Source of the DNA: an uncultured Bacteroidota bacterium
GTDB lineage: Bacteria; Bacteroidota; Bacteroidia; Flavobacteriales; Flavobacteriaceae
DNA: 48,607 bases
Assembly (NCBI GenBank): GCA_902626365.1
Contig: CACOFE010000011.1
Location: forward strand, 1 to 48,607
Direction: 5' to 3'
Shown: piece by piece, positions 9,232 to 17,761 of the stretch
Numbering within the stretch: position 1 is the stretch's first letter
Layout of the letters: every line of letters starts with the position of its first letter
Translations under genes and position numbers: made by a program
Notes under the pieces: generated by a model
The model's database searches: none
What the model was told of the DNA's origin: nothing
The model's input: only the letters and a program-made list of their open reading frames with translations

Positions 9232-10392
9232 CTATTTGAAAGATTTATAAATAATATTCTTCATCTTCCTCTTAATATTTTCCGAATTATTAAAGATTAA
9301 AACTTCGTCTGGTGGAAACGGAATTAATATGTTTTTTGACAGCTTAATTTCATTTTTTGTTAATACTCTTTTATCTCCGTTATATTCAAGAAATCTATTT
9401 CTAAACCAGAACTCGCTTTCTAAAGGAAATTTATCAATAATATTTTTTTTGTTATCTGAAAATCTAATTTCAGCAACAACCTTTGCAGATTTTGACTGTA
9501 TTGATTCAATAGTTTTGACAGAAATTTTAATTACATTATCTATTTTAATATCATTGCCTAAACTGTCTTTCATAACATTTCCATTTGAATCTAATTGATA
9601 GGTCAAACCATCAACTATATTTTTTTCTCTATACCCTTCTTTTTGGACTAGTCTCTCCGGAGAAATTATAAACGATTTAAACGCTAAATCAATGTAAAAG
9701 TCATATTTACCCTCGAATGAATCATTTTTCGTAAAAAATGATTTCCAAGTAGAATTCAAATCATAACCATTAATATTTAAAATATCATTTTCTAGATCTT
9801 CAAAAAGCACAGATTTTGATTCGTTAAGTACAGTTAAAAGTACATTATCTTTGCCTTTTACCAAGCATAATTCAATAAGAGATCTTGTCTTGAGGTAGTT
9901 GGGGTTTATGCTTTCGATAATTGTTAAATAATTATATGCCTTGCGATAATCAAATTTATTATCATTTGAAATAAAAGAATTTGATATTTTGAGAAAATAA
10001 TCTGAAGTTTTGTATCGAAAATTTATTAATTCTGAATCATAATTTTCAAAATTGAAATTTAATCTTTCGCTAGAGATGTTTTTTAACTTATTCTGTCTAT
10101 TGATCAACTTTTCATATTCAAAGTATATATCATCAAAAAACTCAGGATTTCCGTCCTTTTTAAATCTTGATATTTTATCTTCAGAATTTATAACAGATCT
10201 ATCATATATATTTTCTAAAATTAATTCATACTGAATTTTTTTCTTTTTATTTTTTGTCTTTTTTAACTCAGAAATAGTCTTGTCTATTGCCTTATCAAAT
10301 TCGCCAGAAACAACATTGTTATTTATTTTTTTTATAGGGCTACACCCAAAACTTATCAAGAGTATTGATGATATTAAAATTCTCTTAATCAT
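9232..10392 (-). CDS. Conserved lipoprotein of unknown function
   Basis: A 386-residue protein with a lipoprotein signal: a hydrophobic N terminus and lipobox ISFGC, with Cys17 as the probable lipidation site. The middle (about 40-200) is helical and charged, and resembles degenerate TPR-like helical repeats. The C-terminal third is beta-rich and contains DSNGNVMKDSLGNDIKIDN followed by a repetitive strand pattern. I do not recognise a named family or catalytic motif. It is probably attached to the periplasmic face of the outer membrane, as is usual for Bacteroidota lipoproteins. It precedes smpB by 9 bp and is divergent from glyA. Confidence 0.7.
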   Translation of the reverse strand: MIKRILISSILLISFGCSPIKKINNNVVSGEFDKAIDKTISELKKTKNKKKKIQYELILENIYDRSVINSEDKISRFKKDGNPEFFDDIYFEYEKLINRQNKLKNISSERLNFNFENYDSELINFRYKTSDYFLKISNSFISNDNKFDYRKAYNYLTIIESINPNYLKTRSLIELCLVKGKDNVLLTVLNESKSVLFEDLENDILNINGYDLNSTWKSFFTKNDSFEGKYDFYIDLAFKSFIISPERLVQKEGYREKNIVDGLTYQLDSNGNVMKDSLGNDIKIDNVIKISVKTIESIQSKSAKVVAEIRFSDNKKNIIDKFPLESEFWFRNRFLEYNGDKRVLTKNEIKLSKNILIPFPPDEVLIFNNSENIKRKMKNIIYKSFK

Positions 10393-10463
10393 AGCTGTTA
10401 ATTAGTTATTAATAAGTAATATATTAATCTAGTTAATTCTGATATTTTTTTTTTCCAATTGTT

Positions 10464-10471
10464 TAATTTTG
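10464..10471 (+). promoter_or_regulatory. Putative glyA promoter, -7 element
   Basis: TAATTTTG matches the Bacteroidota -7 consensus TAnnTTTG exactly and lies 23 bases before the glyA ATG. No convincing -33 TTG is visible at the expected distance. Its position also argues against the upstream TTG at 10459 as the glyA start. Confidence 0.45.
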
Positions 10472-10494
10472 TTTTACCAAAATATACTACAAAT

Positions 10495-11769
10495 ATGCAA
10501 AAAGATAAGGAGATATTTAATTTAATTGATGCTGAAAAGAATCGTCAAATTGACGGAATAGAACTTATCGCTTCTGAAAATTTCACAAGTGATCAGGTAA
10601 TGACTGCTACAGGATCCATCCTCACCAATAAATATGCAGAAGGATACCCAGGTAAAAGATATTATGGAGGCTGTCAAATTGTTGACGAAATTGAAACTCT
10701 GGCTATTGAAAGGGCTAAAGAACTGTTTGGTTCTTGTTGGGCAAACGTCCAGCCACATTCTGGTAGCCAAGCTAATTCTGCAGTATTTTTTGCGTGTTTA
10801 AACCCAGGTGATACCATTTTAGGTTTTGATTTAGCACATGGAGGTCACTTGACCCATGGTTCAAGCGTAAATTTTTCAGGGAAATTATATAATCCGGTTT
10901 TTTATGGAGTGGATAAGGTAACAGGTATGCTTGATTATGATGAAATTGAAAGGATAGCAAAAAAAGAACAACCCAAGATGATTATTGCTGGTGCCTCTGC
11001 TTACTCCAGAGATATTGATTTTAAAAGATTTAGAGAAATTGCAGATTCTGTTAATGCTTTATTACTAGCTGACATTTCTCATCCATCTGGACTAATCGCT
11101 AAAGGAATTTTAAATGATCCAATACCTCATTGTCATATTGTAACTACAACAACACATAAAACTCTCAGAGGACCTAGAGGAGGTTTGATTTTAATGGGGG
11201 AAGATTTTGATAATCCTTTTGATATTAGACTCAAAAACGGTTCACTAAAAAAAATGTCTTCATTATTAGATTCCGCAATTTTCCCCGGAAATCAGGGTGG
11301 TCCACTTGAGCATGTAGTTGCTGCAAAAGCTGTAGCTTTTGGTGAAGCACTTTCAGAGGATTTTCTTTTTTATATTCTTCAGGTGAAGAAAAATGCTCAT
11401 GTTATGGCTGATGAGTTTTTAAAAAGAGACTATAAAATTATTTCTGGTGGAACAGATAATCACATGATGCTTATTGATTTAAGAAATAAAAATATCACTG
11501 GAAAAGATGCTGAATCTGTATTGGGTAAGGCTGAGATAACGGTAAATAAAAATATGGTACCGTTTGATGATAAATCCCCTTTCGTTACTTCAGGTATTAG
11601 AATTGGAACAGCGGCAATTACCACAAGAGGTTTGAAAGAAGATGATATGATTAAAATCGTTGATTTTATTGATAAAGCAATAACCAACAGTGACGATGAA
11701 CATTTCTTATATCAAATTGCTAATGATGTTAAGGATTTTATGAGTCACAGGCCTTTGTTTGTAAACTAG
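10495..11769 (+). CDS. glyA: Serine hydroxymethyltransferase
   Basis: This PLP enzyme interconverts serine and glycine and supplies 5,10-methylene-THF. I place the start at the ATG at 10495 ([11 protein letters not shown]), which gives 424 residues, the usual Bacteroidota length. A TTG at 10459 would add 12 atypical residues and lies upstream of the likely promoter. Signature blocks are [40 protein letters not shown] and the PLP-lysine segment [14 protein letters not shown]. The last four bases overlap the convergent lipoprotein gene at 11766. Confidence 0.96.
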   Translation: MQKDKEIFNLIDAEKNRQIDGIELIASENFTSDQVMTATGSILTNKYAEGYPGKRYYGGCQIVDEIETLAIERAKELFGSCWANVQPHSGSQANSAVFFACLNPGDTILGFDLAHGGHLTHGSSVNFSGKLYNPVFYGVDKVTGMLDYDEIERIAKKEQPKMIIAGASAYSRDIDFKRFREIADSVNALLLADISHPSGLIAKGILNDPIPHCHIVTTTTHKTLRGPRGGLILMGEDFDNPFDIRLKNGSLKKMSSLLDSAIFPGNQGGPLEHVVAAKAVAFGEALSEDFLFYILQVKKNAHVMADEFLKRDYKIISGGTDNHMMLIDLRNKNITGKDAESVLGKAEITVNKNMVPFDDKSPFVTSGIRIGTAAITTRGLKEDDMIKIVDFIDKAITNSDDEHFLYQIANDVKDFMSHRPLFVN

Positions 11770-13349
11770 TCTTCAATAATTACATGTTGATAAGCTCCTA
11801 AATCACTGTTTTGGGTCCTATTAATGTTCAACATGTCGTAAGGAGTTAGAATTGCAAATTCTAATGAACCAAGCCCTATTACTTCTGAATTTTGATCTAT
11901 TCTTAAATCATTTTGAATTGGATTAATAAATCCTGGAAGCAAATTATCAAAAAGATTTTCATAGTATTGATCATTTAAAAAATCATATTTAGGATCATTT
12001 TCAAAATAATTATTCACATCGTCAAATTTTACAAGTGTATTGATTAGTTTGAAATCAAGATCTAAATCACTTAAATTTTCAACAAGAAATTCAATATTTT
12101 GGTTTCCATAGATTATCGAATTTGAAACATCAACATCAAACAATTCATTAACGTATTCATTGTTATCTGAGTCAATAAAAAAATTATTAAATAAAACTGA
12201 AGGAAATTGTCTAATGCCAGAATTCCAAAAATTCGATATAGTACAATGATTTAATTTATATCTTCCTCCATAAGTACCAGCAAAAGAAGATTGTCCGGAT
12301 TTATTGATTACTAAGTTCTCTGCTTCAATGGATGATGATAAAGAAAGAATTCCAAAATTACTACTATTATAAATTTGAACATTATTTAAATCAAGCTTAA
12401 AGTTATCGTAATTTGCTCCTCCAGTTGTATAAATCCCAACTGAAGCATTTTTAATAGTGCAAAAACTAAATTCATTATCAATACTACCGTCTAATAACCA
12501 AATTGTCCCCCATTGTCCAGGAATATTTTCAAAAAAAGGTTCTAGTCTGTCTCCTTCAAAAATAATTTCATTTTCTAAGCCTTGATTTTGACTAAATTCA
12601 CCGTTTGCTTTAATACTGCCACCGCTAGTAATAATTAACCCTGAATTATCATGAAAATGAATTCTTGATCCTTTTTCGATGATTAATTCCTGTCCATTTC
12701 CAACCGCAGCATATCCATACACAACATATGGTTTTTCATTAGTAAATATCAGCTCGTTTTCATCCAAATATCTACCTCTAATTTCAGTTTGTTCATTTAT
12801 TCCGTCACCGTCAAAATCAATTTCTAGTGTTTCATAAATATACTGTTGTTCATTTTCGTATCTACCAGGATATATAAATATTGCATCCTTGACCAAAGAA
12901 ATTAGGTTTACGTCTTGCGCACCATTTAAATTTAAAAATTCAATTTTATCTTCATATAAGAAAGAGTTTTGATCTGAACTAATTTCATTGATATCAATTG
13001 TTGTTTCTATAAATATGTATAGGCTATCATTAGCCAAAAGTTCAATGTTTTCAAATCTTTTTCCTTCATCATCGTTTTGATTATAAATACCATCTACGTT
13101 AAGTCTAAAAAAGGAGTCATTTCCATTTGATAGTTTAATCTCAGGTATTAATATGTTTTTATTTGAATTATTATAAACTTTAAGATTGTAAGTGCTGGAA
13201 CCTATATTGGTAAAAACAGTATCCAAATATACGGTGTCTTTTGAAAATAATAGGGGGGTATCGTTAATTTGAAATTCGATATCATTATTACATGAATTCC
13301 AGAAAAATAAAATTAAAACAACTGATAATAACTTTATTAGATTATTCAT
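11766..13349 (-). CDS. Lipoprotein with right-handed beta-helix
   Basis: A 527-residue predicted lipoprotein (lipobox FWNSC, Cys20). Residues about 25-140 look like an Ig-like or abnormal-spindle-type beta domain ([22 protein letters not shown]). From about 200 onwards short repeated strand-turn units ([53 protein letters not shown]) form a parallel beta-helix. An RGRYLDENE segment suggests a cell-surface protein with an exposed helix. No pectin-lyase catalytic residues can be assigned. It is transcribed with, and 2 bp downstream of, the glutaminyl cyclase gene. Function unknown; adhesion or polysaccharide binding is possible. Confidence 0.75.
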   Translation of the reverse strand: MNNLIKLLSVVLILFFWNSCNNDIEFQINDTPLLFSKDTVYLDTVFTNIGSSTYNLKVYNNSNKNILIPEIKLSNGNDSFFRLNVDGIYNQNDDEGKRFENIELLANDSLYIFIETTIDINEISSDQNSFLYEDKIEFLNLNGAQDVNLISLVKDAIFIYPGRYENEQQYIYETLEIDFDGDGINEQTEIRGRYLDENELIFTNEKPYVVYGYAAVGNGQELIIEKGSRIHFHDNSGLIITSGGSIKANGEFSQNQGLENEIIFEGDRLEPFFENIPGQWGTIWLLDGSIDNEFSFCTIKNASVGIYTTGGANYDNFKLDLNNVQIYNSSNFGILSLSSSIEAENLVINKSGQSSFAGTYGGRYKLNHCTISNFWNSGIRQFPSVLFNNFFIDSDNNEYVNELFDVDVSNSIIYGNQNIEFLVENLSDLDLDFKLINTLVKFDDVNNYFENDPKYDFLNDQYYENLFDNLLPGFINPIQNDLRIDQNSEVIGLGSLEFAILTPYDMLNINRTQNSDLGAYQHVIIED

Positions 13350-13351
13350 GA

Positions 13352-14407
13352 TTAATCTTTAATTCTAATTTCAAATAATTTATCCCACATTTTTCCTGTT
13401 ACGAATATTGAATTTCTTTTTTTGTTATAGGCAATCCCATTTATAACATCTAGTTTTTCATGTTGAGTTACTCTACTTTTGAGTGATGATAAATTAATTA
13501 CTCCTTCAATGGCACCATTTTTTGGGTTAATGATAGCGATACCGTCAAATAAATATCTATTTGCATAAATTTTCCCATCAATCCATTCAAGTTCATTTAA
13601 CCCAACAACTTTGTTTTTATTAGTGTATATTTCTATATAGCTCTCTTCTTTTTGATTTTCGGGGTTCAGTATCCATATTTTATCCGTTCCGTCACTTTTG
13701 TATAATTTATTCCCATCATTACAAATACCCCATCCTTCTATGCTGTTTTTATATTCGAACGTGTTAATCCTGTTAAAATTATCAATATCATAAACAAAAC
13801 CAACCTTTTCTTTCCATGTTAACTGAAAGATTTTTTCGTTTAATATGGTAATTCCTTCAGCAAAATACTCTGAAGGAAGCTTTATTTCTTTTAGTTTTTT
13901 TCCAGTATTAAATTCAACTTTAACAAGTTTTGATTGACCGTATCTCCCCAAGCTTTCATAAAGCGTGTCATTATAAAATTCAAGGCCTTGGGTATATGAA
14001 TTTTTCGATCTGCTAAATTCATTTATTATTTCATAGTTATATATTTTTGGAGCTACATTGTTTAACAATGTGAAGTTTACTTTCTTCTGGCCATCAATAG
14101 ATTTAATAATGAGTTCTTTTTTCCCAAGGGTTAGATTATTTAGAAGAAAATTATATTGATTGTTATTTCCAAAACTTAAGTCTAAAGGGCTAATTTTCTT
14201 AATTTGGTTATTTGATTTTATTTCAAATACCAAATTTTTTGAGCTTTTACTCAATTTAATCTTTAGGGTATCATCTTTTTTTATTTTTTTTTCAGTAAGA
14301 TTACTGGAAATAGAAATATCATCCCACTCAGATTTTTCTCCACATGATTCTAACAGTGATAGATTTAGCAGAAAAAGAAAAATTAATAGCTTATTTGAGT
14401 TTTTCAT
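13352..14407 (-). CDS. Glutaminyl-peptide cyclotransferase (plant-type fold), lipoprotein
   Basis: A 351-residue lipoprotein (lipobox LLESC, Cys22). An N-terminal Ig-like segment (about 30-120) is followed by a five-bladed propeller of the glutamine cyclotransferase family (Glu_cyclase_2). Diagnostic blocks are SYTQGLEFYNDTLYESLGRYGQS, FAEGITILNEKIFQLTWKE, SIEGWGICND, KLYKSDGTDKIW and LNELEWIDGKIYAN. The enzyme cyclises N-terminal glutamine to pyroglutamate on exported proteins. In Bacteroidota, signal-peptidase cleavage often exposes Gln, so the enzyme may stabilise secreted proteins. It leads a two-gene operon with the beta-helix lipoprotein. Confidence 0.85.
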   Translation of the reverse strand: MKNSNKLLIFLFLLNLSLLESCGEKSEWDDISISSNLTEKKIKKDDTLKIKLSKSSKNLVFEIKSNNQIKKISPLDLSFGNNNQYNFLLNNLTLGKKELIIKSIDGQKKVNFTLLNNVAPKIYNYEIINEFSRSKNSYTQGLEFYNDTLYESLGRYGQSKLVKVEFNTGKKLKEIKLPSEYFAEGITILNEKIFQLTWKEKVGFVYDIDNFNRINTFEYKNSIEGWGICNDGNKLYKSDGTDKIWILNPENQKEESYIEIYTNKNKVVGLNELEWIDGKIYANRYLFDGIAIINPKNGAIEGVINLSSLKSRVTQHEKLDVINGIAYNKKRNSIFVTGKMWDKLFEIRIKD

Positions 14408-14489
14408 AGCTTTTCCAAATTTAAGCTATATTTTTTAACATAGTCAAAAATTATTATTCTCTAATTCTAATTAATTGTATATTTATATC

Positions 14490-14583
14490 GGCAAGTCCTA
14501 CACAACTAGCTCCTGATTAATCCTCCAGGGTGGGAACACAGCAAAGGTATTCGGTTGTAGCAGTGTGATGTAGATAGCTTGCC
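14490..14583 (+). ncRNA. ffs: Signal recognition particle RNA, bacterial small type
   Basis: A 94-base RNA. The terminal arms GGCAAG (14490-14495) and CTTGCC (14578-14583) pair. The internal sequence has the conserved SRP order: GTCCTACACAACTAGCTCC, then the apical-domain segment CTCCAGGGTGGGAAC followed by ACAGCAAAGG, then GTTGTAGCAGTGTGATGTAG. A T-rich tail follows immediately. A TATATTTA box at 14478-14485 could be its -7 promoter element. The RNA binds Ffh to target nascent inner-membrane proteins. It sits between the divergent glutaminyl cyclase gene and the SDR gene, 14 bases before the SDR start codon. Confidence 0.92.
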
Positions 14584-14597
14584 ATTTTTGTATCATT

Positions 14598-15398
14598 ATG
14601 TCAAAAGTAATACTTGTAACCGGCGGATCCTCTGGAATTGGAAGAGCAATTGCATCATATGTTAATGAAAAAAATAATTATGTTGTATATGGTTCTAGCA
14701 GAAATATAAAAAAGCTTGATGATGTAGCTTTTATGCCTATAGAATTGGATGTAACATCTGAAAAATCAATAAATGACTGCGTAGAAAAAGTTATTAAAGA
14801 ATATGGTAAAATTGATGTTCTAATTAATAATGCAGGTGTTGGTATAACCGGTCCATTGGAAGAAACTCCTAATTCTGAAATAGAAAAACATTTTAAAACA
14901 AATTTATATGGCCCTATCAATCTTATTAAAAAGGTCCTGCCATATATGAGAAAAAATAATAGTGGATTAATTATTAATATTACATCAATTGCTGGATATA
15001 TCGGGACTCCATACAGATCAATTTATAGTGCTGGAAAATCCTCTTTAGATATAATTTCAGAAACCTTGAATATGGAAACAAAAGACTTTAATGTTAAGGT
15101 TGTTTGTGTAGCTCCTGGAGATTATTTAACTAATATTTCTCAAGGTAGGTTTCATTCACCAGTTATAAAAGGTTCCACGTACCAGCACAAATATGAATCA
15201 TCATTAAAGAAAATGAATCAAAACATAACCAAGGGCGCAAATCCTATCAAGGTCGCAAAATTGGTTAACAAAATTATTCATCTTAAAAACCCAAGAAAAA
15301 AATATATTTCTGGTTCATTTATAGAAAGATTTGGAATAATACTAAAGTTTGTTTTACCTCAAAGGTTTTTTGAATACTTGGTGTTAAAACTTTTTTAA
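14598..15398 (+). CDS. Short-chain dehydrogenase/reductase
   Basis: A 266-residue classical SDR. The cofactor motif is TGGSSGIG at residues 8-15, NNAG is at 77-80, and the catalytic residues are Ser130, Tyr143 and Lys147 (YSAGK). NLYGPINL supplies the conserved Asn. The C terminus is hydrophobic and basic (LKFVLPQRFFEYLVLKLF), resembling SDRs that act on lipids or retinoid-like substrates, but the substrate cannot be assigned. It starts 14 bp after the SRP RNA and may be read through from that promoter. Confidence 0.9.
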   Translation: MSKVILVTGGSSGIGRAIASYVNEKNNYVVYGSSRNIKKLDDVAFMPIELDVTSEKSINDCVEKVIKEYGKIDVLINNAGVGITGPLEETPNSEIEKHFKTNLYGPINLIKKVLPYMRKNNSGLIINITSIAGYIGTPYRSIYSAGKSSLDIISETLNMETKDFNVKVVCVAPGDYLTNISQGRFHSPVIKGSTYQHKYESSLKKMNQNITKGANPIKVAKLVNKIIHLKNPRKKYISGSFIERFGIILKFVLPQRFFEYLVLKLF

Positions 15399-15453
15399 TT
15401 TTTTACTAGCAAATACCTTTTTATTTATTGTAAATTTATATCAAATTGATATT

Positions 15454-16107
15454 ATGAAGTTTTTTATTGACACAGCTAACCTTGACCAAATAAAAGAAGC
15501 GCAAGATTTAGGTATTCTTGACGGAGTTACAACCAATCCATCATTAATGGCTAAAGAGGGTATAACCGGAAAAAGCAATATTCTGAAACACTACAAAAAT
15601 ATATGCGATATTGTTGATGGTGATGTGTCAGCTGAAGTGATTGCTACTGATTTCGAAAATATGATAAAAGAAGGTGAGGAGTTAGCTTTACTTGACGATC
15701 AGATAGTTGTAAAACTACCCATGATTAAAGACGGGGTAAAAGCAGCTAAATATTTTTCAAATAAAGGGGTTAAAACAAACGTAACCTTAGTTTTTTCAGC
15801 AGGACAAGCCTTGTTAGCTGCTAAGGCTGGCGCTACATATGTATCTCCTTTTCTTGGAAGGTTAGATGATATTTCTACAGATGGATTAAATTTAATTTCC
15901 GAAATAAGGGATATTTATGATAATTATAGTTTTGAAACTGAGATTCTTGCGGCTTCAATTAGACATACTATGCATATAATTGATTGTGCAAAAATTGGTG
16001 CTGATGTAATCACATCTCCACTTTCATCCATAACAGGATTATTAAAGCATCCTCTAACCGATATTGGATTAGATAAATTTTTAAAAGATCATAAAAAAGG
16101 GAATTAA
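15454..16107 (+). CDS. fsa: Fructose-6-phosphate aldolase / short transaldolase
   Basis: A 217-residue TIM-barrel enzyme of the FSA/TalC type. It begins with MKFFIDTAN (Asp6), followed by DGVTTNPSLMAKEG. The Schiff-base lysine is K87 in VVKLPM, and VTLVFSAGQALLAAKAGATYVSPFLGRLDD is a diagnostic stretch. These enzymes either form fructose 6-phosphate from dihydroxyacetone and glyceraldehyde 3-phosphate or act as short transaldolases. In Bacteroidota the second role, in the non-oxidative pentose phosphate pathway, is likely. The gene stands alone between the SDR and the ABC-F gene. Confidence 0.92.
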   Translation: MKFFIDTANLDQIKEAQDLGILDGVTTNPSLMAKEGITGKSNILKHYKNICDIVDGDVSAEVIATDFENMIKEGEELALLDDQIVVKLPMIKDGVKAAKYFSNKGVKTNVTLVFSAGQALLAAKAGATYVSPFLGRLDDISTDGLNLISEIRDIYDNYSFETEILAASIRHTMHIIDCAKIGADVITSPLSSITGLLKHPLTDIGLDKFLKDHKKGN

Positions 16108-16111
16108 TTTC

Positions 16112-16119
16112 TATTTTTG
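16112..16119 (+). promoter_or_regulatory. Putative promoter -7 element for the ABC-F gene
   Basis: TATTTTTG fits TAnnTTTG exactly and is followed by C, as is common in Flavobacteriia. It lies 19 bases before the ATG at 16139, in the only gap between fsa and the ABC-F gene. No -33 TTG is seen at the expected distance. Confidence 0.45.
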
Positions 16120-16138
16120 CGGCAAATAAAAATTTGTA

Positions 16139-17761
16139 ATGCTTTCAGTTTCCAATTTATCTATTCAGTTCGGTAAAAGAGTCTTATTTGACAATGTAAA
16201 TACTTCATTTAATAATGGTAACTGTTATGGTATCATTGGAGCCAATGGAGCTGGTAAATCAACATTTTTAAAGATATTAAGCGGTAAAATTGATCCAACC
16301 TCTGGAAATGTTCATCTTGAACCTGGTAAAAGAATGTCTGTCTTAGAACAAGATCATAGTCTTTTTGATTCTAATTCGGTTTTGGAAACAGTTATTATGG
16401 GTGATATTTCTTTATATAAAATTAAAAAAGAAATTGATTCTTTATACGAAAATTATTCAGATGAAAATGCCGAAAAAATTGGTTCACTTCAGGTAAAATT
16501 TGAAGAAATGGATGGTTGGAATGCCGAAAGTAATGCAGCTTCGTTATTATCAAATCTAGGAATTAAAGAATCATTGCATCAGACAAAAATGAGTGACATT
16601 GACCCAAAGCTAAAAGTACGTGTTTTATTAGCAAAATCATTATTTGGAAATCCTGACGTTTTGGTAATGGATGAGCCGACAAATGATCTAGATTATGAAA
16701 CAATTACATGGCTAGAAGATTACCTTGCAAATTTTGATAATTGTATAATTGTTGTTTCTCATGACAGGCATTTTCTTGATTCAGTTTGTACTCATATTTC
16801 TGATATAGATTTTGGTAAAATCAATCACTATTCTGGTAATTACACTTTTTGGTATGAATCATCCCAGCTAGCAGCAAGGCAAAGAGCTCAACAAAACAAA
16901 AAAGCCGAAGAAAAGAAGAAAGAATTAGAAGAGTTTATTGCACGATTTAGTGCGAATGTTGCCAAAAGTAAGCAAGCAACAAGTAGAAAAAAAATGATTG
17001 AAAAATTAAATATTCATGATATTAAACCATCTAGTAGAAGATATCCTGCGATAATTTTTGAAAGAGAAAGAGAAGCTGGAGATCAGATATTAAATGTTGA
17101 AAATCTTTCAAAATCTGTAGATGATGAACTTTTGTTTAGCCAAATTGATTTGAATCTTGTAAAGGGAGATAAAGTATTGCTTTACTCTAAAGATTCAAGG
17201 GCTACTACAAGTTTTTATCAAATAATTAATGATAATGTTAGTGCTGATTCTGGAACTTATAAATGGGGTATAACCACAAATCATTCGTATTTACCTTTAG
17301 ATAATAGTGAGTTTTTTAGTAAGAATATATCATTAGTTGACTGGCTAAGAAATTGGGCAAATACTGAAGAGGAGCGTGAAGAGGTATATCTTAGAGGGTT
17401 TTTAGGTAAAATGATTTTTTCAGGTGAGGAGGCTTTAAAAAAATGTACTGTTCTTTCTGGTGGTGAGAAGGTTAGATGTATGCTTTCTAAAATGATGATG
17501 AAAAAAGGGAATGTTTTAATATTAGATGAACCTACAAATCATTTGGATTTAGAAAGTATAACCGCATTTAACAACTCTTTAAATAAGTTTAAGGGAACGA
17601 TTCTACTCTCAACACACGATCATCAATTTGCTCAAACTATTGCAAATAGAATAATAGAAATAACTCCAAAAGGTGTTATCGATAGGTATATGAAATTTGA
17701 TGAGTATATGAATGATGATAAAATCAAGCAATTAAGAACTGAAATGTACGAATTATCTTAA
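16139..17761 (+). CDS. ABC-F family ATPase (YbiT-like) with one degenerate composite site
   Basis: A 540-residue soluble protein with two ABC domains joined by a charged linker, as in ribosome-associated ABC-F translation factors. Domain 1 has an intact Walker A (GANGAGKS, 34-41), Walker B (VMDEPTNDLD) and H-loop (SHDRHF), but its signature is degenerate: IDPKLKVR (154-161) replaces LSGGEKVR. Domain 2 has the reverse: its Walker A position reads YSKDSRATT (349-357) and lacks the P-loop glycines and lysine, while the signature LSGGEKVR (439-446), Walker B and H-loop are intact. ABC sites pair Walker A of one domain with the signature of the other, so one site is complete and one is dead. There is no membrane segment, and it is not a transporter. 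The end overlaps pheT by 9 bases. Confidence 0.9.
   Translation: MLSVSNLSIQFGKRVLFDNVNTSFNNGNCYGIIGANGAGKSTFLKILSGKIDPTSGNVHLEPGKRMSVLEQDHSLFDSNSVLETVIMGDISLYKIKKEIDSLYENYSDENAEKIGSLQVKFEEMDGWNAESNAASLLSNLGIKESLHQTKMSDIDPKLKVRVLLAKSLFGNPDVLVMDEPTNDLDYETITWLEDYLANFDNCIIVVSHDRHFLDSVCTHISDIDFGKINHYSGNYTFWYESSQLAARQRAQQNKKAEEKKKELEEFIARFSANVAKSKQATSRKKMIEKLNIHDIKPSSRRYPAIIFEREREAGDQILNVENLSKSVDDELLFSQIDLNLVKGDKVLLYSKDSRATTSFYQIINDNVSADSGTYKWGITTNHSYLPLDNSEFFSKNISLVDWLRNWANTEEEREEVYLRGFLGKMIFSGEEALKKCTVLSGGEKVRCMLSKMMMKKGNVLILDEPTNHLDLESITAFNNSLNKFKGTILLSTHDHQFAQTIANRIIEITPKGVIDRYMKFDEYMNDDKIKQLRTEMYELS

Noticed and set aside
10459-10494. TTG at 10459 as the glyA start.
   Set aside because: It adds 12 residues not seen in the family and lies upstream of an exact TAnnTTTG promoter match; ATG at 10495 gives the normal length.
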